64,000 nt of DNA from Eubacterium nodatum ATCC 33099. GTDB taxonomy: Bacteria > Bacillota > Clostridia > Peptostreptococcales > Anaerovoracaceae. How positions within the stretch are numbered: position 1 is the stretch's first letter; the number at the start of each line of letters is the position of its first letter. Below are positions 43,157 through 53,400 of this stretch, piece after piece. The notes beneath the pieces were generated by a model. The model was not told where the DNA came from and did not search any database. It saw only the letters and a program-made list of their open reading frames with translations. The stretch covers positions 1 to 64,000 of the forward strand of contig AZKM01000025.1 in assembly GCA_000510425.1 (NCBI GenBank), read 5' to 3'. A program made the position numbers and the translations under genes.

Positions 43157-45193
43157 TTACTTTTCTTCGATAACTTCTTTTCTGATTTCTTTAGTTCTGA
43201 TTTCCTTACAGATTTCGTCCACAAATTCCGAAAGCTGTTTGATGCCTTCGTCACCTGCATACCTGCTGCGAACCGAAACTGTTTTATCCACTTCTTCCTG
43301 TGCCCCGACAACTAGCATATACGGAAGTTTATCGAGCTGAGCTTGTCTTATTTTGTAGCCCACCCTTTCCGCACTGTTGTCAACAGTAACATCAACGCCA
43401 TTTTTGCGAAGCTCTCTGTATACCTCTTGTGCATAGTCTGCATACTTTTCTGATACCGGAAGAACTCTAACCTGTTCAGGACAAAGCCATGTCGGGAATT
43501 TTCCTGCATACTTTTCAATCAACCAGGCAAGTGTTCTCTCGTAGCATCCAAGGGATGTTCTGTGAATAATATATGGGCGTTTTCTTGCACCGTCACGGTC
43601 TATATAATACATATCGTATCTTTCCGCAAGGAACATATCAAGCTGAATCGTGATCATTGTGTCTTCTTTACCATAAACATTCTTAGCCTGAATATCAAGT
43701 TTCGGACCGTAGAATGCAGCCTCGCCTGTGGCCTCTGCATAATCAAGACCTATTTCGTCTAATATATCCCTCATTGCAGCTTCAACATTATCCCACTGCT
43801 CCGAAGTCCCAAGATATTTTTCCGAATCCTCCGGATCCCACTTTGAGAAACGGTATGTCACATCATTTTCAAGACCTAATGTTGTCAGGCAGTATTTTGC
43901 AAGTTTTACACAGTTCTTAAACTCTTCATTTATCTGCTCCGGTGTACACACCAGATGACCCTCTGAAATCGTAAATTGACGAACACGAGTTAAACCGTGC
44001 ATTTCTCCGGAATCTTCATTTCTAAAGAGAGTTGAAGTTTCACCCATACGATACGGCAAATCACGATAACTTTTCTGTCTTGCCTTGTATACATAATACT
44101 GGAACGGACATGTCATAGGACGAAGAGCATAAACATTGCTGTCGGGATCATTTTCAATCAAAGGTAAATCTTCCAATCCTTTGATTTCTCTCTCCTCGCT
44201 TGTCACACTTTCCAAGTCCTCTCTATTCTCATATCCGAAAACGAACATTCCGTCTTTATAGTGATACCAATGATCAGAAATCTTATATAATGTGGATTTT
44301 GCCATTAAAGGGGTACGAGTTCTTACATAACCCCATTCATAATCCTCAAGATCTTCAATCCAGCGCTGCATCTTCTGAATAATCTTCGTACCCTTAGGCA
44401 TAAAAAGTGGAAGTCCCTGTCCCAAAACATCAACAGTTGTGAAAAGATCCATCTCACGACCAAGCTTATTGTGGTCTCTTTTCTTAATATCCTCAAGATA
44501 TTCAAGATATTCATTAAGGTCAGACTTCTTAGTATATGCCGTACCGTAAATCCTTGTAAGCATCTTATTATGTTCGTCACCTCTCCAGTATGCCCCTGAA
44601 GAGGATATAAGTTTGAATGCCTTTATCTGCTTCGTGCTCATGAGATGGGGACCTGCACATAGCTCAACAAAGTCTCCCTGTTTATAAAAAGAAATTATCG
44701 CATCCTCCGGAAGGTCTTGAATCAGTTCAACCTTATAAGGTTCTTCCCTTTCCGCCATCATCTTAATAGCTTCTTCTCTAGGCAAAGTAAAACTTTCAAG
44801 TTTTTCGCCTTTCTTGATTATCTTTTTCATTTCAGCTTCGATTTTATCAAGATCTTCCCTCGTTAGAGGCGGCATATCAAAATCATAATAAAACCCGTTA
44901 TCAATCGACGGTCCGATTGTCATCTTTGCTTCAGGATAAAGATTCTTTACAGCTTCAGCCAAAACATGAGAACATGTATGGCGGTAAGCCTTTTTTCCCT
45001 CTTCAGATTCAAAAGTCAATATGTTCAATGTGGCGTCCCTATCAACTACCGTTCTCAGATCTACCACCCTTCCGTCAACTTCCCCGACACATGCCATGCG
45101 AGCAAGTCCCTCACTAATATCTCTCGCAATATCATAGACAGACATCTGAGACTCATATTCTTTTATGCTTCCGTCTTTTAATGTAATAATCAT
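43157..45193 (-). CDS. thrS: threonyl-tRNA synthetase
   Basis: This encodes 678 residues and charges tRNA-Thr. The N-terminal TGS domain (M-I-I-T-L-K-D-G-S-I-K-E-Y) is followed by the editing domain with H-T-C-S-H-V-L-A-E-A (metal site), then the class II core: C-P-F-Q-Y-Y-V-Y-K, F-R-N-E-D-S-G-E-M-H-G-L-T-R-V-R, and R-T-S-L-G-C-Y-E-R near the anticodon-binding domain. The ATG at 45193 follows AGAGGAAATGAT. It is controlled by a T-box leader (about 45275-45640), which senses uncharged tRNA-Thr. Confidence 0.97.
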   Translation of the reverse strand: MIITLKDGSIKEYESQMSVYDIARDISEGLARMACVGEVDGRVVDLRTVVDRDATLNILTFESEEGKKAYRHTCSHVLAEAVKNLYPEAKMTIGPSIDNGFYYDFDMPPLTREDLDKIEAEMKKIIKKGEKLESFTLPREEAIKMMAEREEPYKVELIQDLPEDAIISFYKQGDFVELCAGPHLMSTKQIKAFKLISSSGAYWRGDEHNKMLTRIYGTAYTKKSDLNEYLEYLEDIKKRDHNKLGREMDLFTTVDVLGQGLPLFMPKGTKIIQKMQRWIEDLEDYEWGYVRTRTPLMAKSTLYKISDHWYHYKDGMFVFGYENREDLESVTSEEREIKGLEDLPLIENDPDSNVYALRPMTCPFQYYVYKARQKSYRDLPYRMGETSTLFRNEDSGEMHGLTRVRQFTISEGHLVCTPEQINEEFKNCVKLAKYCLTTLGLENDVTYRFSKWDPEDSEKYLGTSEQWDNVEAAMRDILDEIGLDYAEATGEAAFYGPKLDIQAKNVYGKEDTMITIQLDMFLAERYDMYYIDRDGARKRPYIIHRTSLGCYERTLAWLIEKYAGKFPTWLCPEQVRVLPVSEKYADYAQEVYRELRKNGVDVTVDNSAERVGYKIRQAQLDKLPYMLVVGAQEEVDKTVSVRSRYAGDEGIKQLSEFVDEICKEIRTKEIRKEVIEEK

Positions 45194-45274
45194 ATCATTT
45201 CCTCTTTTCTTAAATAAATTCCATACTGATTGGATAATTTCCCTGTAAATCCTTTTAGTAAACAAAAAATCCCC

Positions 45275-45640
45275 CCAGCCAAATACATGCCAGAAGGGAC
45301 GCATACTATCTGTATTCGCGGTTCCACCCGTCTTCCAAGATAAAATCCTTATCTAATCATGCTGTATATAATCAGCCTAAATGCCACAATATATAATAGC
45401 TTAAAACCGAATACATCCATGATGACTTCAAGCTACACAAATATATAACAGACTTAAACCATACAAACACTCTCTATGATAATTTATATCTTGACACTCT
45501 TTTACCTATAACGCAAGGCTGTCGCGGGCAGGATTAGTGCCACTCCGAGCTGGTCTTCAGTACGCTTCGGCAAGAATGATTCCACCATCCATTCCTCTCT
45601 TACTGCCGGTGGAGCGACTTACTCGTCTCATCATCGTATT
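45275..45640 (-). promoter_or_regulatory. T-box leader of thrS
   Basis: The T-box GGGTGGAACCGCG lies at 45317-45329 (minus strand). A terminator-type stem (TCCCTTCTGGC / GGCTGGGGGGA) is followed by TTTTTT about 45265-45305. A Stem I with GAGAGGAATGGATGG (AG-bulge) lies near 45575-45600. A candidate specifier is ACT in GGCACTAATCC near 45536-45540, a threonine codon followed by a purine. Uncharged tRNA-Thr would favour the antiterminator and raise thrS expression. The specifier was placed by eye. Confidence 0.88.
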
Positions 45641-45646
45641 GTGTCT

Positions 45647-45675
45647 ATCCTATCACTTAGAAAAGAAAAGTTCAA
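45647..45675 (-). promoter_or_regulatory. thrS T-box promoter
   Basis: On the minus strand TTGAAC (45670-45675) and TAGGAT (45647-45652) are separated by 17 bases. The -35 box overlaps the stop codon of the small membrane peptide gene. Confidence 0.6.
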
Positions 45676-45770
45676 GCTTTTTTCTTCGGTTTCTTGAATC
45701 CATATCCTGTGCACATTGTCATAACAAAACATACCACCGCTGCCCATGCAAAAAATTTGTGAGATTTCAT
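45672..45770 (-). CDS. 32-residue membrane peptide
   Basis: A 32-codon frame starts at ATG 45770 after AAAGGAGAAGAAT, a strong ribosome site. It reads M-K-S-H-K-F-F-A-W-A-A-V-V-C-F-V-M-T-M-C-T-G then a basic end, Y-G-F-K-K-P-K-K-K-A. A helix with positive residues on both ends suggests a small membrane peptide. The stop overlaps the -35 of the thrS promoter. Similar tiny frames (MKxHKxFA...) are known near Clostridia genes, but I recall no function. Coding is inferred from the ribosome site and helix. Confidence 0.6.
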   Translation of the reverse strand: MKSHKFFAWAAVVCFVMTMCTGYGFKKPKKKA

Positions 45771-46139
45771 ATTCTTCTCCTTTCCTCTGTAAAAAAACTT
45801 ATATGCGAAACTTAAGTCCTACCTAGAATATACCACTTATCAGAAAGTCTAACAACTAAAAAATTATTCTTTTAATATAATTTATTTTGCCATAATCGCC
45901 ATAAGTATAACTATATGTGTATATATATATAAACATAATATATAAGTCTTACCTATGTATACAGGAGCTATGGCAAACATAGTTCATACCCATGTATACA
46001 TAACACATGGCGTTATCGCTGGATTTTATTCCCTGTAAATGGTACAATATGGATGTGTGAAGCCGATGATTTTGCACATTTTTTATATTGTGCTGAAAAC
46101 CTATAACTTTACGTTAGCTGAAAGGAGATTTTATTTATT
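45771..46139. other. AT-rich divergent intergenic region with nested inverted repeat
   Basis: This 369-base gap separates the small peptide gene and the symporter gene. TATGTATAC (45954-45962) and GTATACATA (45994-46002) pair, enclosing a CTATG/CATAG hairpin, and an AT dinucleotide run lies at about 45921-45930. These could be symporter control elements. I see no glycine or lysine riboswitch core. Confidence 0.5.
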
Positions 46140-47546
46140 ATGTCAACCATCACTCATATTAACGAAATTATAAACAACATAGTATGGGGAGTTCCTGCAA
46201 TGATTTGTGTAATCGGAGTGGGGACTTATTTAAGTATCCTCAGTGGTTTCATTCAATTCAGAAAGCTTGTCTATGCCCTGAAGATCGCTTTAGGGAAACT
46301 TTTCGTCAAAACTGAAGCTGCTGAAGGCGCCACAACCCCCTTTCAGTCTCTCACCACAGCCCTTGCTGCAACCGTAGGAACAGGAAATATTGCAGGTGTA
46401 GCAGGTGCAATCGCAATAGGTGGTGCAGGTGCGGTATTCTGGATGTGGATTGCTGCAATATTAGGTATGTGCACTAAGTTCGCAGAAGTAACCCTGGCAG
46501 TTCATTTCAGAGAAAGAAATGAACGTGGCGATTGGGTTGGCGGACCTATGTATTACATCAAGAATGGTCTGCCTAAAAACTGCCAATGGCTGGCATACCT
46601 ATTTTCAGCCTTCGGTGTACTTACCGTATTCGGTACCGGTAATGCTACTCAGGTAAATACAATTACGACAGCCATCGACTCTGCGCTTCTCAGCTACGGA
46701 GTTATTCAAACCTCATCACTAAAGATGGTAAATCTTACCATAGGCATAATAATTACATCTCTCATTCTCATAATACTTCTGGGAGGTATCAAAAGAATCG
46801 GATCTGTTACAGAAAAATTAGTTCCTTTAATGGCTTTCGTCTATATCATTCTTGCAATTGGTGTTATAGCAATCAACTTCAAACACATTCCTACTGTGTT
46901 TGCAATGATATTTAAAGGTGCGTTCAACCCTTCGTCAGTTACAGGCGGTGCGGTCGGTGCAGTATTTATCAGTATCAAAAAAGGAGTTTCAAGGGGAATA
47001 TTCTCAAATGAAGCCGGTCTGGGCACCGGTTCAATTTCTCATGCATCTGCAGACACAACAGAGCCGGTGAGACAAGGGTTAATGGGAATTTTTGAAGTAT
47101 TCGCAGATACTATTGTAATATGTACTCTGACAGCATTAGTAATTCTGTGCAGCGGAGTCCAAATCAAGTACGGCACCGTTGCCGCTGCTGAACTGACAAT
47201 CAACGGGTTCATTGCAACTTACGGAAATTGGGTTTCACTTTTCACCGCTGTAGCCCTAGTATGCTTTGCATTTTCAACTGCTCTCGGTTGGGGGCTGTAC
47301 GGTTCAAGATGTATAGAATATATCTTCGGTTCAAAAGTCTTGAAACCTTTTGCAGTTGTCTATGCTTTCATTGCAATAATAGGTGCAACAGCAGATCTAC
47401 GTGCAATTTGGGGAATTGCCGAAACTTTCAACGGTCTGATGGTTATTCCAAACTTAATTGCAGTTTTACTGTTGAGTAAGACTTTCCTCAGACTTGTCAA
47501 AGATTACTTCAGCAGATTTCCCATATATGATAGAAATGAGATGTAA
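46140..47546 (+). CDS. sodium:alanine/glycine symporter (AGCS family)
   Basis: This encodes 468 residues with about eleven membrane helices. AGCS signatures: N-x-I-V-W-G-V-P at the N-terminus, S-L-T-T-A-L-A-A-T-V-G-T-G-N-I-A-G-V-A, G-A-V-F-W-M-W, then F-x-E-R-N-E-R-G-D-W-V-G-G-P-M-Y-Y-I and FSNEAGLGTGSISHAS in the middle, the Na+/amino acid site. It imports alanine or glycine with sodium. The spacing from AAAGGAG to ATG is about 14 bases, longer than usual. It ends in a strong terminator. It opposes the NhaC antiporter gene. Confidence 0.94.
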   Translation: MSTITHINEIINNIVWGVPAMICVIGVGTYLSILSGFIQFRKLVYALKIALGKLFVKTEAAEGATTPFQSLTTALAATVGTGNIAGVAGAIAIGGAGAVFWMWIAAILGMCTKFAEVTLAVHFRERNERGDWVGGPMYYIKNGLPKNCQWLAYLFSAFGVLTVFGTGNATQVNTITTAIDSALLSYGVIQTSSLKMVNLTIGIIITSLILIILLGGIKRIGSVTEKLVPLMAFVYIILAIGVIAINFKHIPTVFAMIFKGAFNPSSVTGGAVGAVFISIKKGVSRGIFSNEAGLGTGSISHASADTTEPVRQGLMGIFEVFADTIVICTLTALVILCSGVQIKYGTVAAAELTINGFIATYGNWVSLFTAVALVCFAFSTALGWGLYGSRCIEYIFGSKVLKPFAVVYAFIAIIGATADLRAIWGIAETFNGLMVIPNLIAVLLLSKTFLRLVKDYFSRFPIYDRNEM

Positions 47547-47614
47547 ATATAGAGTACTTATTGATTAAACCTAATTTTCATCCAAATATAAATGATTGCT
47601 GTCAGAAAATATAA

Positions 47615-47667
47615 AATAGGTGGTGTGTCAGAGTAAAGTGCTTCTGACACACCACCTATTGTTTTTT
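47615..47667. terminator. strong bidirectional terminator after the AGCS gene
   Basis: Two perfect 18-base arms (47615-47632, 47643-47660; core TAGGTGGTGTGTCAGA) enclose a 10-base loop and are followed by GTTTTTT on the plus strand. It also lies downstream of the opposing nhaC gene. Confidence 0.93.
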
Positions 47668-47765
47668 ATATAGGTTTATCTAAGTTTAAGCTTAAACGAA
47701 CACTGCTTCATAATCTGTACTACAGGAACAAAGTCAATTGAGCTTCATTTCTGTCAAGGCAATTT

Positions 47766-49247
47766 CTATACCAGTTCTCCGGCATCTGCTCTTGCCTGCT
47801 CTTCCGGAGTCATCTTTGTGACTGTTATTCCCACAAAAGCAAGTACGATCGTGGACAGCATCATCGCATAGTTGAAGACTAAGTACGGCATATATTCGTA
47901 AACAGAAATGCCAAGTGTTGCCGCCATGAACATACCACATGTGTTCCACGGAATTGCAGGTGATGAAACCGTTCCTGCCGATTCCAGTGCATTGGACAAG
48001 CTCTTAGGATGTATTCCCGCCTTACGATATGCCGGTGCAAACATTCTTCCCGGAATCAAGATGGAAATATACTGTTCCGGCATTGTGACATTAGACAGTA
48101 CGCAAGTAACTTCCGTTGCGATGATAAGTCCCGGACCACTCTTAACAATCTTCGTAATACCGTCTATAATTACTGCAAGCTGACCTGTACCTTCCATGAT
48201 ACCGCCAAACATCATTGCAATAACTGACATCAGTATGGATGATGACATATTCATCAAACCGCCATTACTCAATAGTTTGTTCAGTGCTTCTATCTTCGTG
48301 TTGCATACGAAACCGTTTCTTGCGATTGATAGAACATCCCCAAATGTTACTCCATTATGTAAAAAATTAAGAGTATCCTTCTCAAATATGGCCAAATTGC
48401 CTTGGAAAATAGGTGCCAATATGGCTCCCGTGATCAGTCCCAGCGTTATTCCGGGAATTGCCGGAATTTTAAGTGCAATGGCTCCGATTACAACAATAGG
48501 AGGTAGCAGCAATACAGGATTTATATTAAATGTATCCCATAGTCCTTTAGAAAGAACTTCGGCTTGTGATAAGTCTGCATTTCCGCTTGCCGCATGCTGA
48601 AATCCGTAAATACCAAAGAAAACAATGGCAATCGCATACGCAACTCCTGTTGCCTTAAGCATGTACTTAACATGGGTAAATACATCTGTTCCCGCCATAG
48701 CAGGTGCCAAGTTTGTCGTATCGGACAGCGGAGATAACTTATCTCCGAAGTAAGCTCCGGATAAAATCGCCCCTGCAGTTACTCCCAAAGGCATTCCTAA
48801 ACCATGGGCAATCCCCATAAGCGCAAGTCCCATAGTTCCTGCTGTTCCCCACGATGTACCTGTTGCAAGGGATGTGATAGAACACACCAACAATGCGGCA
48901 ATCAAGAAAATAGACGGCGAAAGCAATTTAAGTCCGTAATAAATCATCGTTGGAATAGTTCCGGATACAAGCCATACACCTATCATCATACCTACGATAG
49001 CAAGAATCAAGATTGCCTGCATAGCCTTTGAAATTCCGGAAATCATCATTCCTTCAATTTCGCCCCACTTGAAACCAAGCGACAGAGATACAACAGCTGC
49101 TACAATTACTCCGATAAACATCGGAACATGTGGATCCACCTCATAATAAGCGATACCTATTGACATAACGAGCACAAGTGCTAAGAATGAGATCAACGCA
49201 TGCCATATTTTGGGTTGTCTTCCCTGAGATGTTGTTTCATTTCCCAT
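47766..49247 (-). CDS. nhaC: NhaC-family Na+/H+ antiporter
   Basis: This encodes 493 residues with about eleven membrane helices. NhaC-type features: I-A-Y-Y-E-V-D-P-H-V-P-M-F near the N-terminus, S-L-A-T-G-T-S-W-G-T-A-G-T-M-G in the first conserved loop, G-A-I-L-S-G-A-Y-F-G-D-K-L-S-P-L-S-D-T-T (the most conserved motif), and the later P-W-N-T-C-G-M-F. Members exchange sodium for protons or malate for lactate; substrate cannot be fixed here. The ATG at 49247 follows AAAGGAGAAGTTATT. It may recycle the sodium gradient used by the adjacent sodium symporter. Confidence 0.92.
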   Translation of the reverse strand: MGNETTSQGRQPKIWHALISFLALVLVMSIGIAYYEVDPHVPMFIGVIVAAVVSLSLGFKWGEIEGMMISGISKAMQAILILAIVGMMIGVWLVSGTIPTMIYYGLKLLSPSIFLIAALLVCSITSLATGTSWGTAGTMGLALMGIAHGLGMPLGVTAGAILSGAYFGDKLSPLSDTTNLAPAMAGTDVFTHVKYMLKATGVAYAIAIVFFGIYGFQHAASGNADLSQAEVLSKGLWDTFNINPVLLLPPIVVIGAIALKIPAIPGITLGLITGAILAPIFQGNLAIFEKDTLNFLHNGVTFGDVLSIARNGFVCNTKIEALNKLLSNGGLMNMSSSILMSVIAMMFGGIMEGTGQLAVIIDGITKIVKSGPGLIIATEVTCVLSNVTMPEQYISILIPGRMFAPAYRKAGIHPKSLSNALESAGTVSSPAIPWNTCGMFMAATLGISVYEYMPYLVFNYAMMLSTIVLAFVGITVTKMTPEEQARADAGELV

Positions 49248-49766
49248 AATAACTTCTCCTTTCATTCCTCATTCATCTATTGCTCAAAATATACACTACC
49301 TAGTCATATTTGTCAATCGTATTTACATAAATTATAACAAATATTTATTCTATAATATCGGTTATATTTAAAAAGACTTTAAAAAAGTCACTTAAATGTT
49401 CATAATTCAACATTTGTAATTTAGTGGTAATAAAGCCATTTTTATGCAATATTTTTCCATATATTGTAATAGCACAAACAGCCGAATTTCTCATACCCGA
49501 CTACAAAATTATCCGCTATACATCTTGAAATTCCCGATTTTATTTTCACATACTTTATTAAATCAATTCTGGTGCAATTATAATCAATAAAAAAACTCCT
49601 GCGTTTATTTATTAATTATAATGCAAGAGCTAAAAACATTTAATATTATTTATATCTATTATCATCTTTCCCTCAAGGAAAAAACAAACTTGTATTTTTA
49701 TACATTACATTTGTATATTTTATCTAATATTCACAGGCAGCCGGTAAAGAATATGCATAATAATAC
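49248..49766. other. AT-rich intergenic region with trmO terminator
   Basis: This 519-base gap holds nothing coding that I can support. The only clear element is the minus-strand terminator of the addA-trmO unit at 49590-49629. The remainder is AT-rich and probably contains the nhaC promoter, which I could not place. Confidence 0.6.
49590..49629 (-). terminator. terminator of the addA-trmO unit
   Basis: On the minus strand CTCTTGCATT pairs with AACGCAGGAG (one mismatch, one wobble), followed by TTTTTTTATTG. It lies about 140 bases past the trmO stop codon. Confidence 0.7.
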
Positions 49767-50471
49767 TTATTTAGACGGTGTAAAGGAGTTCTTTTCCACT
49801 TCGTCTATATATACGACATCGCCTTCTACATGGAATTTTATGTTGTAATCGCCATAGAAAACCCCGTACTCAAAACTTTCTTTTTTCTCATAAGCGCTTC
49901 TGGGATCCTGTTCCAAAAGTTCAATAATAGCCTTACGATCATTTTCTTCCAGACTGTAGAAATCTCGGCATTGTACGACTACATTCATTCTCATATCCGA
50001 GAAATTCCGTGAAAAGCCGTCCTTTGCATCAGGATGATTATCCGCATAAGGAATAAATGGTTTAATATCATATATAGGAGTTCCATCCAGCATATCCGCA
50101 CCGGAAACATAGATGAAAGGACCGCCTTGGGCATTAAGGTTGATGCCCAAAATTTCTACGCAGGAAAGTCCGATCGGGTTTGGACGATTTGGAGATCTGG
50201 TTGCGAATACCCCTTTTCGGAGCTTTCCGCCAAGTTTTGGCGGTCGCACCGTAGGGGTCCACCCTTCTCTCTTTTTTCTGTCATTCTTATGAAAGCCCCA
50301 TAAAATCCATATATGGGAGAAGTCTTCCAGACCAGAAAGTGCCTCCGGTCTTCTATATAAATCTTCAAACACTATTTTAGCTGTTGAATGTTTGACAATA
50401 CCCGACTGCCTCGGAATTCCAAACTTTTCTTTGTATTTTGATTCTATGTGTGCAATCTGAAAAAGTTCCAT
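49767..50471 (-). CDS. trmO: tRNA (t6A37-N6)-methyltransferase TrmO-type protein
   Basis: This encodes 234 residues. The TsaA/YaeB fold is clear: A-H-I-E-S-K-Y-K-E-K-F-G-I-P-R-Q near the start, E-D-F-S-H-I-W-I-L-W-G-F-H, V-F-A-T-R-S-P-N-R-P-N-P-I-G-L-S, D-M-L-D-G-T-P-I-Y-D-I-K-P-F-I-P-Y-A-D. TrmO methylates t6A at tRNA position 37 with SAM. The C-terminal domain follows. The ATG at 50471 comes one base after the addA stop codon (TAA-A-ATG), so the two genes are translationally coupled. A TTG six codons upstream would overlap addA and is rejected. Confidence 0.92.
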   Translation of the reverse strand: MELFQIAHIESKYKEKFGIPRQSGIVKHSTAKIVFEDLYRRPEALSGLEDFSHIWILWGFHKNDRKKREGWTPTVRPPKLGGKLRKGVFATRSPNRPNPIGLSCVEILGINLNAQGGPFIYVSGADMLDGTPIYDIKPFIPYADNHPDAKDGFSRNFSDMRMNVVVQCRDFYSLEENDRKAIIELLEQDPRSAYEKKESFEYGVFYGDYNIKFHVEGDVVYIDEVEKNSFTPSK

Positions 50472-50472
50472 T

Positions 50473-53400
50473 TTACCGTAAAACCTCAATTTCTCTTCCG
50501 GCAGACAGCAGATATAAGTAACTCTGTTTTACCTGTTTAGAAGTTGCCAGCTCAACTGCCTGTTTATATAGGCTTAACTGCTGTCTATATAAATTCTTCA
50601 TTCGCATGGCCTCGGTATCAAAATCCTTTTCAGGGTCTATCCGGTTAGTTTTATAGTCCACCAAAACCACTTCATCACCTTCTTCAAAATAGCAGTCGAT
50701 AATTCCCTGTACCATAACCTCCTCACCATTATACTCAAGCAACAAATTAAAGGCTTGCTCTTTTCTCAGTGTCCCCTGTTCGTCAGCGGAAATTATCCTG
50801 TTCCCTAGCTCAGATTCAAAGAATGTCATAATCTTTTTTAAAGAAATCGCGCAGACTTCATTTTTGGACAGAATTCCTTTCTCCACCAGATTTTGAACAG
50901 CCTCTTCAATATAAGAAAGTCCGCTCTTTTTAACTCGGATAAAATCTAATTTTTCCAAAACCTTATGATAAATCGTTCCTTTTTCTGCCGGACCAATTTT
51001 TCGTTCTTCCAACATAAAATCAGGAATAGGAAAATTTATCTCAAAAGAGGAATTATTTATTAAAATCTCTCTGTCTGCAATGCGAAACTCCTTATCATCC
51101 AAATACGTTTCATCTCCTGCCAAATATCCGTCTTCTAAAGCCTCTGACTTTAATACTGCCGGCTTATGTGCACTTTTATTGATGCTGCTTACAGAATATT
51201 TTGAGCGCATATTCAGTGCATTTTTGTAAGGGTATTCATACGAAAGAATCTTCCCTACTTTATTCAGTTCCTCTTCAGCAGCCGACTTTTCTTCATCACT
51301 TTCATTTTCAGGAGAATACGTTAATTCAAAGTCCCTGAGTGCATTGATATCCACCAACGCACTGTTTGGGATTTTTCCTAAAATACCCAGATAGTTCAAC
51401 TCCGATGTAAATCCATTTTCCTTATCGCTTAAATACTTTTCAAAGTTGTTTACTGTACCGGTCAAATAAAGTTTCTCCTTTGCACGAGTAAAGGCAACAT
51501 ATAAAACCCTTATATTTTCCTCGACTTCTTCTTTCTTGAAGCGGCTCATAATTATATCGTAATTTATCGATTTGTTTTCAATCCCTCTCTCCGTATCTTC
51601 AATACACATGCCGATTCCAATATCCTTATGAAAAACGACTTTGTCAGAAGCCTTTGTATAATTAAGCTTTCTTCCCATTCCCGCACATATTACCATAGGA
51701 AATTCAAGACCTTTGCTTTTATGAATCGTCATAATTCTCACAACATTGTCATTTTCTCCGAGAAGCTTTACTTGACCCGTCTTCACTTTATTCTTCTTAA
51801 CATTTTCGATGTACTGCAGGAATCCATAAAGGGAACTCTGCCCGCTTTCAGAAAAGCTCCGGGTTTTGTCGCACAAAGCTCTTAAATTTGCCTGCCTTTG
51901 TCCTCCGTTAGGCATTGCACCCACAGCCATATAATAGCCTGTGTCAAGCAAAAGATTCCAAACAAATTCAGAAAGAGGCATGGAGAGACTCTGTGCTTTC
52001 CATTTTTCAAGATTTTCCATAACCGATCTACACTTATCGGTAAATTCCATTTCGCTGCTTTCAATTCTGTCTGCCACTGAAAGAAATGCTTCCACATATG
52101 ATCCTTCATTGTGCAGAACTCTGACCTTTGCAAGTTCATCTGTCGTAAAACCGAATATTTCTGAGCGAAGTACACTTAAAAAGGGGATATCCTGATATTT
52201 ATTATCCATAACCTTCAACAGGTTCATAAAAACATTTATCTCAATGGTATCAAAATAGCTCTCAGAATCATCTGCATAACAGGGAATCCCGTAGCGTTTC
52301 ATTGTATCAAGGAAAATTCCGGCTGTTGTAAGGGATCTCATAAGAATCACCATATCTCTGAAATTGATTTTGTGCTTAACAGCAACAGAAACTCCGTCGA
52401 TTTCTTCAACTGCTTCATATTCTCTTCCCAGATTTTTCATTATGAGCTGACAAACCTCCAGAGCCTCAAGTTCTGCAGCTTTCATATCCTTAAGTTCTTC
52501 ATCAATGTTTTCCGATGATGTTTCAATAAGTCTCAACTCCGGTTCAAAAGAGTAATCTCCGGAATATTCTTTTCCGTGATACAGATATGCATCTTCATCA
52601 TATCCGTTCATCGTATCTTTGAATCTGTCATTGATCCAGTCCAAGATAACCGGCTTGCTTCTAAAGTTTCGGTTCAGATCTATTTTCATAGACATTGCTT
52701 CCTCAGATTTTGCATAATTTTCATATTTATGCTGAAAAATCTCAGGTTCTGCCAGTCTGAATTTGTATATACTCTGTTTAATGTCGCCCACCATGAACAA
52801 ATTATTTTCTCCGGAAATCTTACCTATGATAGCTTCCTGCAGCAGGCTGGTGTCCTGATACTCATCAATGAAGATATGTCTGAATTTCTGCCTGTAAAAA
52901 CCGGAAGCCTCATCTGATTTTAAGACTTCATAGCAATAGTGTTCAATATCACTGAAATCCACCACTTTTCTTTCCGCTTTTTTTTCATGGAAGATGCAAT
53001 CAAAGTCCACAACCAACTTATATAAAGTTTTTGCTGCGGGATAGCATTTCTTTAAGTCATCAATTCTAATGTCAATATCATAAATAAAAAACTTCTTTGC
53101 TATGCCTTCTGTAATTTTGCCTGCAGCTTTTCTCTTTGCAGATACAATGTCCTTGATTTCATCATAAATATCCTTTTCAGTTTTATTGGCTTTCAGGATT
53201 ATTCCGGGTTTATCTTTTATAAAGTCTCCAACTCTGTTAATCTTTTCACTGCCTGCCATCACATTTAATGTATTGTAAAAATCCACCTCTCCCTGCATTA
53301 GATTTGCCAGTCTATCCAGCCCCATTTCAAACAAAATTTCCTGTGCATCCTTTGAAAAAGTAAAGGCTTTATTCAAATCATCTCTAATAAGTCCCATCAT

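Noticed and set aside
45816..46139. Glycine or lysine riboswitch before the AGCS symporter
   Set aside because: I could not find the conserved cores; only AT-rich inverted repeats are seen.
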